Assembly (NCBI GenBank): GCA_016713325.1
Contig: JADJPJ010000022.1
Span: 62,001-126,000 of the forward strand
DNA length: 64,000 bases
Reading direction: 5' to 3'
Origin: Candidatus Flexifilum affinis
GTDB taxonomy: Bacteria; Chloroflexota; Anaerolineae; Aggregatilineales; Phototrophicaceae
The notes beneath the pieces are model-generated. The model did not search any database and was not told the origin of the DNA. It saw nothing but the letters and a program-made list of their open reading frames with translations. Below are positions 41,749-52,251 of the stretch, piece after piece. A program made the translations under genes and the position numbers. Position 1 is the stretch's first letter. Each line of letters starts with the position of its first letter.

Positions 41749-42366
41749 CTATTGGGTTTCTCGATACCGCCACGCCGGTGCGAACCCACGCCACGGGAGC
41801 AGATCGCCCCAGCAGGCTTTCTCGTCCATGTCTATGAGCGTCATCAAGAACACCTCGTGCTCCGACCCGACCAGCCGTGGGGTGGCGTCTATCGCTGCCC
41901 AGATCAGCCCGACGGGAGTCAGCCACACCATGGAGTGCATCCCGCCGACATCCTGCGGATCGCCCGGAATGACGCAGTCTGGGCTGCCCAGTTCGTCCAG
42001 CAGCCAGCGTGCCGGCAGCGGCGTCTGCACTTCGACCGAGCGTACCCTGCCGTTGACGCTGGAGACCATGCCCAGTAGTCGCGGGCGGGCAGCCTGCTCC
42101 TGGAAGCGCAGCGTCTGCGCGTCGATGGCGATCTGGCTCAGCGGCTGGGGGATGTTGGCTTGCAGCAGCGTGCCGGCCGAGTCGAATGCCGTCTGTCCCG
42201 GATGCAGACCGGCGTAGCAGGGAAGCCGGCAGGCGTCGAAGCCGAGCGCGGTGTAATTGGGAAATGGCGGCGTGTTGGAGGCTGGTGCGCCGCTCATCGC
42301 CAGCGTCGTCAGTCCCGCGCAGGCCAGAGCGCAGGCGGCGGCCACCCGGCCGATCAACTTGATCAT
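41749..42366 (-). CDS. Secreted hypothetical protein
   Basis: 205 residues with a signal peptide (MIKLIGRVAAACALACAGLTT, cleavage near SGAPA). The mature part begins FPNYTALGFDACRLPCYAGLHPGQTAFDSA and contains two nearby cysteines that could form a disulphide. This DACxLPCxxGxxPG-type segment is one I associate with uncharacterised exported Chloroflexota proteins, but no function is known. An ATG 15 bases upstream (42381) is possible; neither has a good ribosome binding site. It is divergent from the membrane protein gene at 42403, with only 36 bases between the two starts. Confidence 0.75.
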   Translation of the reverse strand: MIKLIGRVAAACALACAGLTTLAMSGAPASNTPPFPNYTALGFDACRLPCYAGLHPGQTAFDSAGTLLQANIPQPLSQIAIDAQTLRFQEQAARPRLLGMVSSVNGRVRSVEVQTPLPARWLLDELGSPDCVIPGDPQDVGGMHSMVWLTPVGLIWAAIDATPRLVGSEHEVFLMTLIDMDEKACWGDLLPWRGFAPAWRYRETQ

Positions 42367-42387
42367 CGTGCTGTCGGGCATCCGCTG

Positions 42388-42393
42388 TATAAT
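42388..42393 (+). promoter_or_regulatory. -10 box giving a leaderless transcript
   Basis: TATAAT at 42388-42393 would start transcription at about 42400-42404, on or next to the ATG at 42403. The message would then have no 5' leader, which fits the absence of a Shine-Dalgarno sequence. No good -35 hexamer at 17 bases is present. Confidence 0.5.
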
Positions 42394-42402
42394 TTTCCCA
42401 CT

Positions 42403-42832
42403 ATGGCACGACAGATGCGCACCGAGTCGCCTTCAACCTTCCCGCCCGATCACGCCGGGCTGCTGTTTGCCGCGATCCTGATGATCCTCCTCGGCATCGG
42501 CGGTATCGTGCTGCTGGTCCGTTCGCAGGAGCCGTTCATTGGCCAGCGGTGGCTGTTCATGCTGCTCCTGAATCTCGCCGTCACCGGTCTGGTGATGCCG
42601 GTCGTGCGCTTTGTCAACGTCCGCCTCACGCCGGCCAGCCGCTATGTCCCGCCGAGCGGCGTGATCGTCCGCCAGAGCGTCTGGTTCGGTCTGTTCGTCG
42701 TCTCCTGCGCCTGGCTGCAAATCCCGCGCGTGCTCTCCCCGCCGATTATGTTCTTCCTTGCGCTGGCCTTCATCATCGTCGAGGTCTTCCTGCGCCTGCG
42801 CGAGATGCCGTCCGAGCGCATCGAGGCTGAGG

Positions 42833-42840
<8 letters not shown>
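42403..42840 (+). CDS. Four-helix membrane protein of unknown function
   Basis: 145 residues with four hydrophobic segments: GLLFAAILMILLGIGGIVLLV, WLFMLLLNLAVTGLVMPVV, SVWFGLFVVSCAWLQI and IMFFLALAFIIVEVFLRL. The ends are short and charged. No recognised family. The start MARQMRTESP at 42403 is set by the promoter position; ATG 42415 is an alternative. Its last 8 bases overlap the start of selA, suggesting translational coupling, though a role in selenium metabolism is not implied by the sequence itself. Confidence 0.75.
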
Positions 42841-44215
<1,375 letters not shown>

Positions 44216-44381
44216 CGCCTGTCTGGTTGGTTTTCGGCTGATGTTTCGCTTGCCCATCCTTGTAGGTCCCTGCAGCGCCCTTACGAAATTCACGACAATT
44301 TATTGACAAGTCATTCGCAAGTTTTGACATATGCTGTGTGAGGCATTGCTCCTCACACTGTACACGTAAAGGATTAGCGGA

Positions 44382-45143
44382 ATGCGCCGATCTGCGCTCC
44401 TCGTAGTTCTATTGACGATTGCCTTGTTGATTGCGCTGCTCAGCCCCGTAGCCCAGGCCGAAATCGGTACGCTCCAGGAACCTCCCTACGAACCCACCTA
44501 TGTCACCACCTATGAACCCCCGATTTACGCGACTCCCATCCCGAGCTCGTCGGGATCGAGCGGTGGCCCTACCGACAGTCGGCTGAACTACACGCCAGAC
44601 GAGTATTTCACCGTGTACTGCGCTTTTGACATGCTGGAGGTCTGGCGCGGAATCCCGACCGGAGCGCTGCTGGATACCATTTCGCTTCTCGATTTGCTCT
44701 CGATGTCTGTTGGCGAATTGATCTACAGCGCTGGCGACGTGAGCGTGCAGCGCGATAGTCAGGATACCTACACCATCTTCGGAAGCAACGGCAACCTCGC
44801 CCCCGTTCCCGGCTCCAAATCGTTCAGCATGAGCGCGTGTATCGCCGCCAATGGCGGTGCGCCGGAAGCCCCGCCCGCTCAGCAGCCGGGTGAGCCGGTG
44901 CCGGAAGAGCCGGATTACTGTGACACAGTAGAAGGCAGGCGGTCAGAGTCGTGCTACTCCTCAGAGGAGGAGTGGTGTGTAGCGACCAATTACAGTGCCG
45001 AACCCTGCACTCAATACAACCTCTTCCGTCTCCTGGGATTTATGCTCACACAGGCATTCCAGTGCTGGGGGCAGTTCATTGCCGGCGGTGCTGGACTGGT
45101 CTTCGCGGCCGGCGGACTGCGATGGTACACCCGCCGCAAATAA
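44382..45143 (+). CDS. Secreted protein with C-terminal membrane anchor
   Basis: 253 residues, family not recognised. Signal peptide MRRSALLVVLLTIALLIALL (cleavage near VAQA), then a Pro/Tyr/Thr-rich stretch (EPPYEPTYVTTYEPPIYATP), a Ser/Gly linker, a small folded region (YFTVYCAFDMLEVWRGIPTGALLDTISLLDLLSMSVGELIY), a Pro-rich linker and a cysteine-containing tail. It ends in a helix GGAGLVFAAGGLRWYTRRK with the stop-transfer Arg/Lys typical of a C-terminal anchor. AAGGA precedes the ATG. TTGACA near 44303 and an inverted repeat GTGAGG/CCTCAC (44338-44356) mark the upstream region. Likely displayed outside the cell. Confidence 0.75.
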   Translation: MRRSALLVVLLTIALLIALLSPVAQAEIGTLQEPPYEPTYVTTYEPPIYATPIPSSSGSSGGPTDSRLNYTPDEYFTVYCAFDMLEVWRGIPTGALLDTISLLDLLSMSVGELIYSAGDVSVQRDSQDTYTIFGSNGNLAPVPGSKSFSMSACIAANGGAPEAPPAQQPGEPVPEEPDYCDTVEGRRSESCYSSEEEWCVATNYSAEPCTQYNLFRLLGFMLTQAFQCWGQFIAGGAGLVFAAGGLRWYTRRK

Positions 45144-45391
45144 AGGAACTACCTGGAAACAATGCGCCGCCGTGCCGCCTCGCTCGCAGCGAGAGGGTAC
45201 GGCGGCGCGGTTAGCTGGTCCACGGGCTGTGCAGGCGAAAGACGGTCATTCTTCATTGACTGTGTTGATACGACGGGGTTGAAACGACGGCGTTGCAACC
45301 TGCGCTGCCGTCGTAATAATGCTTAAGATGCGTCTTTCAAAGCCTCGTGCTATACTCTTTCCATAATCACATCTCTTATACGGGAACTATC
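45144..45391. other. Intergenic hairpins
   Basis: Two strong hairpins: 45164-45208 (outer stem GCGCCGCCGT/ACGGCGGCGC with an inner CTCGCT/AGCGAG) and 45284-45314 (ACGACGGC/GCCGTCGT). The first may end transcription of the anchored-protein gene, although no T-tract follows. A TATACT at 45351-45356 is a likely -10 box for the next gene. Confidence 0.6.
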
Positions 45392-46618
45392 GTGAGATCC
45401 GAGTTCGACGCCCTCATGGAAAAGCGTGGACTGGACGCTTTTATCGTGATGGGGGATGAAGGCGAAAACCCCGCTCTCTACTACCTCTCCAATGGAGCGC
45501 ACCTTAGCCGTGGCTATGCCCTGAAGCGACGCGGCGGCGACCTGCTGCTGGTCGTCAATGCCATGGAAATTGAAGAGGCGGCGCGCAGCGGCGCCGCCGT
45601 CATCACCGATTTCTCGCTTGGCTACGCGCAGTTCCTGGAAGAAGCCAGGGGCGATCAGCTCAAAGCCACCACCCGCCTGATCGAGAAGATGCTGGCGCAC
45701 ATCGGCCTGGCCAGCGGCTGTGTTGGCCTGTATGGTCGCGGCGCCATAAACACCTTCATCGACGTCTATCAGGCGCTGGTCGAAGCCCTGCCCGCTTATC
45801 AGTTTGTGGGCGAGACGGGCTTGACCCTGTTCGACGAGGTGTCCGTGACCAAGGATGCCGACGAACTGGTTCGCATCCGTTCGGTGGCCGCGCGCACCTC
45901 CGAGGTGCTGCGCGAAACCTGGGATTTCATTGCCGGCCACCGCCTGGACGGTGACGTCGTGGTGAACGCATCCGGCGCGCCGCTGACCATCGGCGATGTC
46001 AAGCGCTTCGTCCGCATGCAGCTCTTCGACCGCGAACTCGAAGACACCGACATGATCTTTGCGCAGGGACGCGACGGCGGCTTCCCGCACAGCCGCGGCG
46101 AGGCGGCCCAGTCGCTTCGGGCCGGGCAGACGATCGTCTTCGACCTGTTCCCCCGCGAACTGGGCGGCGGCTACCATCACGACTGCACCCGCACCTGGAG
46201 CATCGGCTATGCCACGCCGGAGGTGCAGCAGGCCTACGATCAGGTGATCGATGCCTATGACATTGCCGTGGACACCTTCCGCGTCAACATGCCCGCCAAA
46301 TCCCTCCAGGAAGCTGTGCAGTCCTATTTCGAAGAGTGCGGCCACCCGACCACGCGCAGCCACCCTGGCACCATGACCGGCTATGTCCACAGCCTGGGTC
46401 ACGGAGTCGGCATCAGGATTCATGAGCGCCCCGGGCTTGGCCACCTGTCATCCGACACACTCCAACCGGGATCGGTCGTCAGCATCGAACCCGGTCTGTA
46501 CTACCCCGAACGCGGTTTCGGCGTGCGCATCGAAGACCTGGTCTACGTCGCGCCAGACGGTCAGTTAGTGAACCTGACCGATTTTCACAAGGAGCTGGTT
46601 CTGCCGCTGAGAGGCTAG
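45392..46618 (+). CDS. M24-family metallopeptidase (Xaa-Pro aminopeptidase-like)
   Basis: 408 residues. An N-terminal creatinase-like domain (FDALMEKRGLDAFIVMGDEGENPALYYLSNG) precedes the pita-bread catalytic domain. The dinuclear metal ligands are visible: Asp in VFDLFPRE, Asp in GYHHDCTRTW, His in HSLGHGVGIRIHERPG, Glu in SIEPGLYYPERGFGVRIED and the last Glu in RIEDLVYV. The GTG at 45392 is preferred because a TATACT box at 45351-45356 would place the longer GTG start (45347) upstream of transcription, and GGGAA lies 7 bases before it. Releases N-terminal residues preceding proline, or a related dipeptidase activity. Followed after 11 bases by a histidine kinase, so probably co-transcribed. 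Confidence 0.9.
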   Translation: MRSEFDALMEKRGLDAFIVMGDEGENPALYYLSNGAHLSRGYALKRRGGDLLLVVNAMEIEEAARSGAAVITDFSLGYAQFLEEARGDQLKATTRLIEKMLAHIGLASGCVGLYGRGAINTFIDVYQALVEALPAYQFVGETGLTLFDEVSVTKDADELVRIRSVAARTSEVLRETWDFIAGHRLDGDVVVNASGAPLTIGDVKRFVRMQLFDRELEDTDMIFAQGRDGGFPHSRGEAAQSLRAGQTIVFDLFPRELGGGYHHDCTRTWSIGYATPEVQQAYDQVIDAYDIAVDTFRVNMPAKSLQEAVQSYFEECGHPTTRSHPGTMTGYVHSLGHGVGIRIHERPGLGHLSSDTLQPGSVVSIEPGLYYPERGFGVRIEDLVYVAPDGQLVNLTDFHKELVLPLRG

Positions 46619-46629
46619 CGCAAAAGAGC

Positions 46630-47460
46630 ATGTCGACTCAATCAATGCCGCCCGATGATATGCAACCGCTGCTGGATATGTCTCTGGCTGATGCTGTAGC
46701 TGCCGGCGATGCGCAGCTTTCCGAACTGCGCGCCCTCTACGAGCGGGTGCGCGGTCTGGAGCGCATGAAGTCGACGCTGCTGGATATTGCCGCTCACGAT
46801 CTGCGCAACCCCATCGGCGCGATTCGTAATCTCACCGAGCTCATGCTCGGCCAGGAGAATATGCCGGCCGAGCGGCGCATCGCCATGCTGCGCGACATCC
46901 TAACCGCGGCCAGCAATGCCGCGCGCATCATCGACGATCTGCTGGTGCTCCAGCGCATCGACCGCAGCGAACGGGATGTCACCTTCCGCTCGATCGAGGT
47001 CGGCGCGCTGCTGCGCTCGGCCGTGCAGCAGATCAGCCCGGGTGCCGACTCGCGCCGGCAGACGGTGCGCGCCCAGTATGCCTCCGAACCCGCCGTGATC
47101 CTCGGCGAGCCGGCGCTGCTGCGTGAAGCCTTCCTCAACGTGCTGGACAACGCCGTCAAGTACACGCCGGAGTCCGGGATGATCAGCGTGCGCATGATGA
47201 CCACGCTCGAAAACGCCTTCATCGACGTGGTCGACAGCGGCGTCGGCTTCGATTCGGACGAGGCGGCGCTGATCTTCGAGCCGTTCTACCGGGGGCGCAT
47301 CGGCATCCAGCGCGGGATCGCCGGCACCGGCCTGGGCCTGCACATCGTCAAGCAGGTGGTCGAGCAGCATGGCGGCGGCGTCTCGGCGGAGAACCGCCCC
47401 GGCGGTGGCGCGGTCTTCACCATCGTCCTCCCTCTGCTCAGCGGCCTCTTCCGCGAGTAA
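46630..47460 (+). CDS. Soluble histidine kinase, sensor-less
   Basis: 276 residues. A short N-terminal coil (MPPDDMQPLLDMSLADAVAAGDAQLSELRALYERVRGLERMKSTLLDIA) leads to the HisKA box AHDLRNPIGAIRNLTELML with the phosphoacceptor His. HATPase_c follows: N box NVLDNAVKYTPESG, G1 DSGVGFDSDE, G2 GTGLGLHIVKQVVEQHGGG. No membrane or known sensor domain, like the kinase at 37256. It follows the M24 peptidase gene by 11 bases. No receiver-domain protein is adjacent. Confidence 0.9.
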   Translation: MSTQSMPPDDMQPLLDMSLADAVAAGDAQLSELRALYERVRGLERMKSTLLDIAAHDLRNPIGAIRNLTELMLGQENMPAERRIAMLRDILTAASNAARIIDDLLVLQRIDRSERDVTFRSIEVGALLRSAVQQISPGADSRRQTVRAQYASEPAVILGEPALLREAFLNVLDNAVKYTPESGMISVRMMTTLENAFIDVVDSGVGFDSDEAALIFEPFYRGRIGIQRGIAGTGLGLHIVKQVVEQHGGGVSAENRPGGGAVFTIVLPLLSGLFRE

Positions 47461-47540
47461 ACAACCTCCCTCCATCGCTACCACCTGTCGCCGTCTGGAC
47501 GCGCCGCTGCGCGCCTGTGCGATCATTCGGAGTTGCCAGA

Positions 47541-47575
47541 GGCGGACGTGCAAACGAAGTTTGCCTGTGTCCGCC
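47541..47575. repeat. Hairpin downstream of the kinase gene
   Basis: Nested inverted repeat GGCGGAC...GCAAAC-GAA-GTTTGC...GTCCGCC between two convergent genes. It belongs to the same style of dispersed palindromes and may act as a bidirectional terminator. Confidence 0.6.
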
Positions 47576-47649
47576 CCTCACAAATCTCTATTCCCTCAGC
47601 CCCGTCTTCTCCTCATTTCTCACCTCTTCTTTTTCCTTACTCCTCCTCT

Positions 47650-50600
47650 CTATGGCATTCCGTTCAGTAGAAAATTCGCCGCCAGCAGCGAAAAGTCGGT
47701 GATAGTGACCGCGCCGCTGCTGTTGAAATCGGCTGCCGCCTGATAGGCCGGTTGCCCGAACGACGACCCAAATGCCGCCGCCAGGATTGAGAAGTCGAGG
47801 ATATTGACAAGGTTGCTGTCGTTGGCATCGCCCTCCAGCAGCATATCTGTTGTGGCCGTGTTCATGCCGTCGACCAGCGTAATCGGCTGTGTCCGCGCCA
47901 GTGTGTGCTCGCCTTTGACCCACAACGTGAAGTCACCCAGGGGCAGGTCTGTGACCACGATGTTGCCGCTGGTATCTGACGTCGCCCCGCTGCTCCACAC
48001 CGCCGCACCGCCGCCGACCGGCCGCAGTTCGAGGTGAACGGTGGCGATGTGCTGCACGGTCGGCGGCACGGGCCGCCCCTGCAAGCTCAGCGTTAGCGTG
48101 AGCGACGCACTGGCCCCGGACTCGAAAGCGCCGATGTCGATGCGCCCGTCGAAGACGCGCGGGAAGCCCGTCCCGCGCTGATCGGTGGTTGGCGGTTCGG
48201 CGAAGGCCGGGTCGCCGGCGTTGATCGCCACGCTGCCGGGGAGCAGCGCTATGGTCTGGGTCGGGCCGCCGTTATCGGCCAGCGCACCCAGGTTGAGCGG
48301 GCTGGCCGCCGCATCGAGCAGGTTGCCGGTCGTCACGCCGCTGATCGTCGCGCCGCTGCTATCGCCGATCAGGTTGTAGCCCTGCGAGGTCACACTGCCG
48401 TTCACATCCGGGCCAGCCGGGGCGGTATTGGCGGCGATCAGGGTGTGTTTCAGCGCGCCGTTGATCGCCTCGCTGCTGTTATTCAGCCCGCCGCCCTGCA
48501 CCCCGGCGCTGTTGCCGCTGATCGTCACATGGTTCAGGATGAGGCCTCAATCTGCTGTGCGCCTGCCGTTGAGGAACACGGCACCGCCGCTGTTGGTGGC
48601 GCTGTTTCCGGCGATGGTGCTGTTGACCACCGTCAAATCAGTAAACAGGGCGACAATCGCCCCGCCGTTATTGGCACTATTATTGGCCAGCGTGCTGTTG
48701 GATAGCGTAAGGAATGTCGTGTCAGCGTAGATCGCCCCGCCAGGGCCGCCGCCGGTGATATTGTTGATGAAGGTCGCCGCGTCGATGAAGGTGGTCGTAG
48801 AGCCGTTGATATATATCGCCCCGCCAAAACGCCCGTTATTGCCGTCAAATATGGTTCCCTGCACCGTTACTGTGCTGGCATAATTCAGCAACGCCCCGCC
48901 GGAGTCGCTGGCGCTGTTGCCGGCAAACCGTCCTCGCGTGAAGGTCGCCGTGTTGTTCGCTTCCAGCTCAATAGCACCGCCGATCGCCGCCTGATTGAGG
49001 CTGAAAGTGGTGTCGGTGGCCGTCAGCGTGCTCCCTGTGAGGTAGATCGCTCCCCCGCGCGGCGGGCCGCTTCCCAGGGCGTGGTTATCGGTCAGGGTGC
49101 TGTTCGCCAAAGCGATCTGGCCGCCATTGCTGGCGATGGCCCCGCCGAAGCTTTCCCCCCGCCCGCCGCTCAAGGTCAGGTTGGTCAGGGTGAGGTTGCC
49201 ACCTGCATCCACCTGGAAGAAGCGGAAGTCAGGGGCGGCGGCGCTGCGGATGAGCGTGGCCCCTGCGCCGTCGATCGTGAGCGCCCCGCTGGTGCTGGCC
49301 GGACGGACAATCGGCAGGCCATTCTCCGCGCTGTAGTCGTTGCCGCCAACGGTCAGCACGCTGGTATTGTCGGCGGTGAGCAGGGTATAGCTGCCGTTCG
49401 CCGCCAGGGTGATGAGGTCATCGGCCGGGGACTCGTTGGCGCAGTGGATCGCCCGGATCAGGCTTTCAACATCACCATCGACGATCGCTGCTGGGAACGC
49501 CGGGCACTGACGTTCGAACGCGCCGATGTCGATGCGGCCCGCCTGCACACGCGGATAGCCCACCCCTCGTTGATCCGTCTCCGGCGGCGGCGCGAACAGC
49601 GGATCGCCGGCATTGATGGCCACGCTGCCCGGCAGCAGGGCGATCGTCTGGGTCGGGCCGCCGTTATCGGCCAATGCACCGAGGTTGAGCGGGCTGGCCG
49701 CCCCGTCGATCAGGTTGCCGGTCAGCGTCCCGCTGATCGCCGCGCCACTGCTATCGCCGATCAGGTTATAGCCCTGCGAGGCGATATTGCCGCTCACATC
49801 CGGGCTAACGGGGGCGTTATTGGCAGCGATCAGGGTGTGTTTCAGCGCGATGCTGAGCAGGTTGGCGATATGCAGGCCGCCGCCCTGTGTCTCGGCGCCA
49901 TTGCCGGTGATCGTGCTGTGGGTGATCGTCAGGTTGCCCTGGCTCCACACCGCGCCACCCCTGCCGCCGATCGGGCCTGTTTCGCTCAAGGCGGTGAAGG
50001 CGTGGTTGCTGCTGAAGGTGCTGTTAGTGACCACGAGGGCGTTTCCGCCGTAGAGCGCGCCGCCATTCCCGCCATTCATCGCCTGGTTGCCGCTGAAGGT
50101 GCTGCCGCTGATCTGCTTGCTTTTCGGCAGCACCTCATCCAGGGCAATCGCCCCGCCGTATTGGGACAGGTTCTCCTGGAAGGTGCTGTCGCTGATGCTC
50201 ACAGCGGAGTAGACGGCGATTGCCCCGCCATAGCGCAGGCCCACGTTACCCGTCTGGTTGAGCAGGAAGGTGGTGCGCGTCACGGTGAGCGAGGCGGTCA
50301 GCCCGTCCGACTGATAGATCGCCCCGCCATCGCCAGCGGCAAGGTTGCCCGCAAAGCTGCTGTCGATCACGGTCAAGATTCCGGCACTCATCAGCGCCCC
50401 GCCGGATAGGATGTTCGAAATGCCGTTGTCGACGGTGGTGCAGCTTCCCATGCTCACCCGCTCCAGGCGCAGCGTCCCCAGGCTGGCCATGCACCCACCG
50501 TAGGAATTGGCGCGCCCTTCGGTCAGAGCGAGGTCGGTGATGGTGACATCAGCCCCTGCGGCAGCCACCAGCAGGCGGAAATCGGGCGCGGCCAGGTCGC

Positions 50601-50967
50601 GGGTGATCAGGGCGTTGTTGCCGGCCAGCGTGAGGGCGCCGCTGGCCGCGGCATCGGCGATCACCGGCAGGCCAGAGTCCCCGGCGACTTTGCCCATAAA
50701 GATAATGCCGGGGCTGGCATTGTCTGCGGCGGTGAGGGTATAGGTGCAGCCGTCCGCCAGGCTGATCACATCGCTTCCCGGGTTGGCGTTGGCCGCATGG
50801 AAGGCAGCGATCAAGTCAGCGGTGCGGGTGGCGGGGTCGGCATCACAGCCGACATTATTGGTCGCCGCCTGCGCCGGACGCACGGCCTGCGCAAGGCCGG
50901 CGATCAGGAGCAGCGCCGCGAGGAATCGCGCTGTGGGCAAGATCGACAGGAGCGGGTGACGCTGCAT
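47650..50967 (-). CDS. Secreted beta-helix protein with dockerin-like C-terminus (in-frame TGA)
   Basis: About 1,105 residues. Signal peptide begins MQRHPLLSILPTARFLAALLLIAGLAQA; ATGs at 51009 and 51039 are alternative starts. Long runs of NSTFSSN/GGAIY beta-helix rungs form units that end with NGGPTQTIALLPGSVAINAGDP...DQRG...RIDIGAFE, then a carboxypeptidase-regulatory-like domain (HLELRPVGGGAAV...LPLGDFTLWVKGEHTLA) and a duplicated dockerin-like motif (GDANDSNLVNILDFSIL; GAVTITDFSLLAANF). A TGA at 48547-48549 interrupts the frame between NGRRTAD and GLILNHVTISGNSAG; both sides are in the same frame, so a substitution rather than an indel is responsible. Same architecture as the protein at 6447. 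Probably extracellular; ligand unknown. Confidence 0.85.
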
Positions 50968-51194
50968 CGAGGTAAGAATGATACGGTGTCTGTGAGCGAA
51001 GGCGGGCATTCTCGGGCGATCCCCTTGGGGCGAAGTCAATAAAGAACAGTGCTACTTGTCGCCCTCGCATTATGCAATCATTTTCGTTTTAGGGCGCCCT
51101 ACCGAAATGGTTAGTTGCACACTTGTTCTATTCCGCGGATAATGACTTATCGAGTGGGAGATCTTCTTTATTCGCACTATTCAAGGAGATGCGC

Positions 51195-51839
51195 ATGTCC
51201 AATCCACAACCCGATGGCTACCTTGCCCTGCCGGCGAACGGTTCGGGCCGTCCAGTCCTGGTCCTCCACGCCTGGTGGGGACTGAACGATACCCTCAAGG
51301 CTTTCTGCGACCGGCTGGCAGACGCCGGCTTCATCGCCTTCGCCCCGGATCTCTACCAGGGCCGGATCACCGACACCATCGACGGCGCCGACGCCCTCGC
51401 GGGGGAATTGTTCGGAAGAGTCGACGAAGCGCGGGCAGCGGTCGAACAGGCCGCAACCTTCCTCGTCGAGCGGGCAGATGGGTCAGGGGGTGGATTGGGG
51501 GTCGTCGGCTTCTCGCTGGGCGCTTTCTTCGCCCTGGATCTCTCCGCCGCCGTGCCGGATCAGGTGCACTCGGTTGTCGTCTACTACGGCACTCGCCCCG
51601 GCGATTACAGCGCAGCGCAGGCCGCCTATCTCGGCCATTACGCGGAAAACGATCCCTTCGAGGCGCGCGCCGACGTGGACGCACTGGAGGACGCCCTGCG
51701 TCAGGCGGGCCGGCCGGTCACCTTCCACCACTATGCCGGCACCGGGCACTGGTTCGCCGAACCCGACCGCGTGGATGCCTACAATCGGCAGGCCGCTGAC
51801 CTGGCCTGGGACCGGACGCTGGCGTTTCTGAGGCGTTGA
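51195..51839 (+). CDS. Dienelactone hydrolase-family protein
   Basis: 214 residues, cytoplasmic alpha/beta hydrolase. VLVLHAWWGLNDTLKAFCDRLADAGFIAFAPDLYQG is the family-typical N-terminal half. The nucleophile elbow is GFSLGAFFAL, that is Ser in place of the Cys of classical dienelactone hydrolase. The triad is completed by Asp in the YAENDPFE region and His in YAGTGHWFAEP. The ATG at 51195 is chosen because AAGGAG (51183-51188) is 6 bases before it and touches the ATG at 51189. Natural substrate unknown; probably an ester. Monocistronic. Confidence 0.88.
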   Translation: MSNPQPDGYLALPANGSGRPVLVLHAWWGLNDTLKAFCDRLADAGFIAFAPDLYQGRITDTIDGADALAGELFGRVDEARAAVEQAATFLVERADGSGGGLGVVGFSLGAFFALDLSAAVPDQVHSVVVYYGTRPGDYSAAQAAYLGHYAENDPFEARADVDALEDALRQAGRPVTFHHYAGTGHWFAEPDRVDAYNRQAADLAWDRTLAFLRR

Positions 51840-51933
51840 TCGATGTGAAGGCGCGACATCGCCTGATGAGCGCGGCACCCTCTCTGAAGAGGGTTCTTTC
51901 AGCGGAATTCGTGGGGTAAGCGCCTCCCGGCGG

Positions 51934-51994
51934 AACCGACTTCAGTCGGTTTCTCGCGTTTATAGGGGGTAGCCGGAGAATGGAATTCTCCGGC
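51934..51994. repeat. Two-hairpin element, second copy (reverse orientation)
   Basis: Stem AACCGACT/AGTCGGTT (51934-51951), a 20-base spacer, then stem GCCGGAGAAT/ATTCTCCGGC (51972-51994). Read on the other strand it is the same element as 23591-23650: loops and spacer are alike, while the stems differ by paired changes. The rest of the 410-base gap 51840-52251 contains only the promoter of the next gene. Confidence 0.7.
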
Positions 51995-52182
51995 GGCGCA
52001 TCGGCGACATCAGCGCGGTTTTGGGCAGCGCTGACCCTTTTTCAACAGAATCTGTGGAATCTGCTCCTCGGGCAAATTGCACAACGTTGTGACAAGGATT
52101 CGACAATGGATCGTGCGAAAATGGTGCGAGTGTCATACTACGGGGAATGAATGCAGGCCTGCCGCTGAATGGGCAGTTGCAT

Positions 52183-52210
52183 TTGCGTTAGTTCTAGCAG
52201 ATTGTATAAT
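52183..52210 (+). promoter_or_regulatory. Promoter of the S1-domain protein gene
   Basis: TTGCGT (52183-52188), 16-base spacer, consensus TATAAT (52205-52210), placing the start near 52217 and a leader of about 35 bases with AGGA before the ATG. Confidence 0.65.
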
Positions 52211-52251
52211 ATCCTCCGCGTACCCGCATATCTGCCGAGGAACAGTCCGTT

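Noticed and set aside
48547..48549. Selenocysteine codon in the beta-helix protein
   Set aside because: No catalytic context or obvious SECIS hairpin follows, and structural beta-helix proteins are not known selenoproteins; a base change is more likely.
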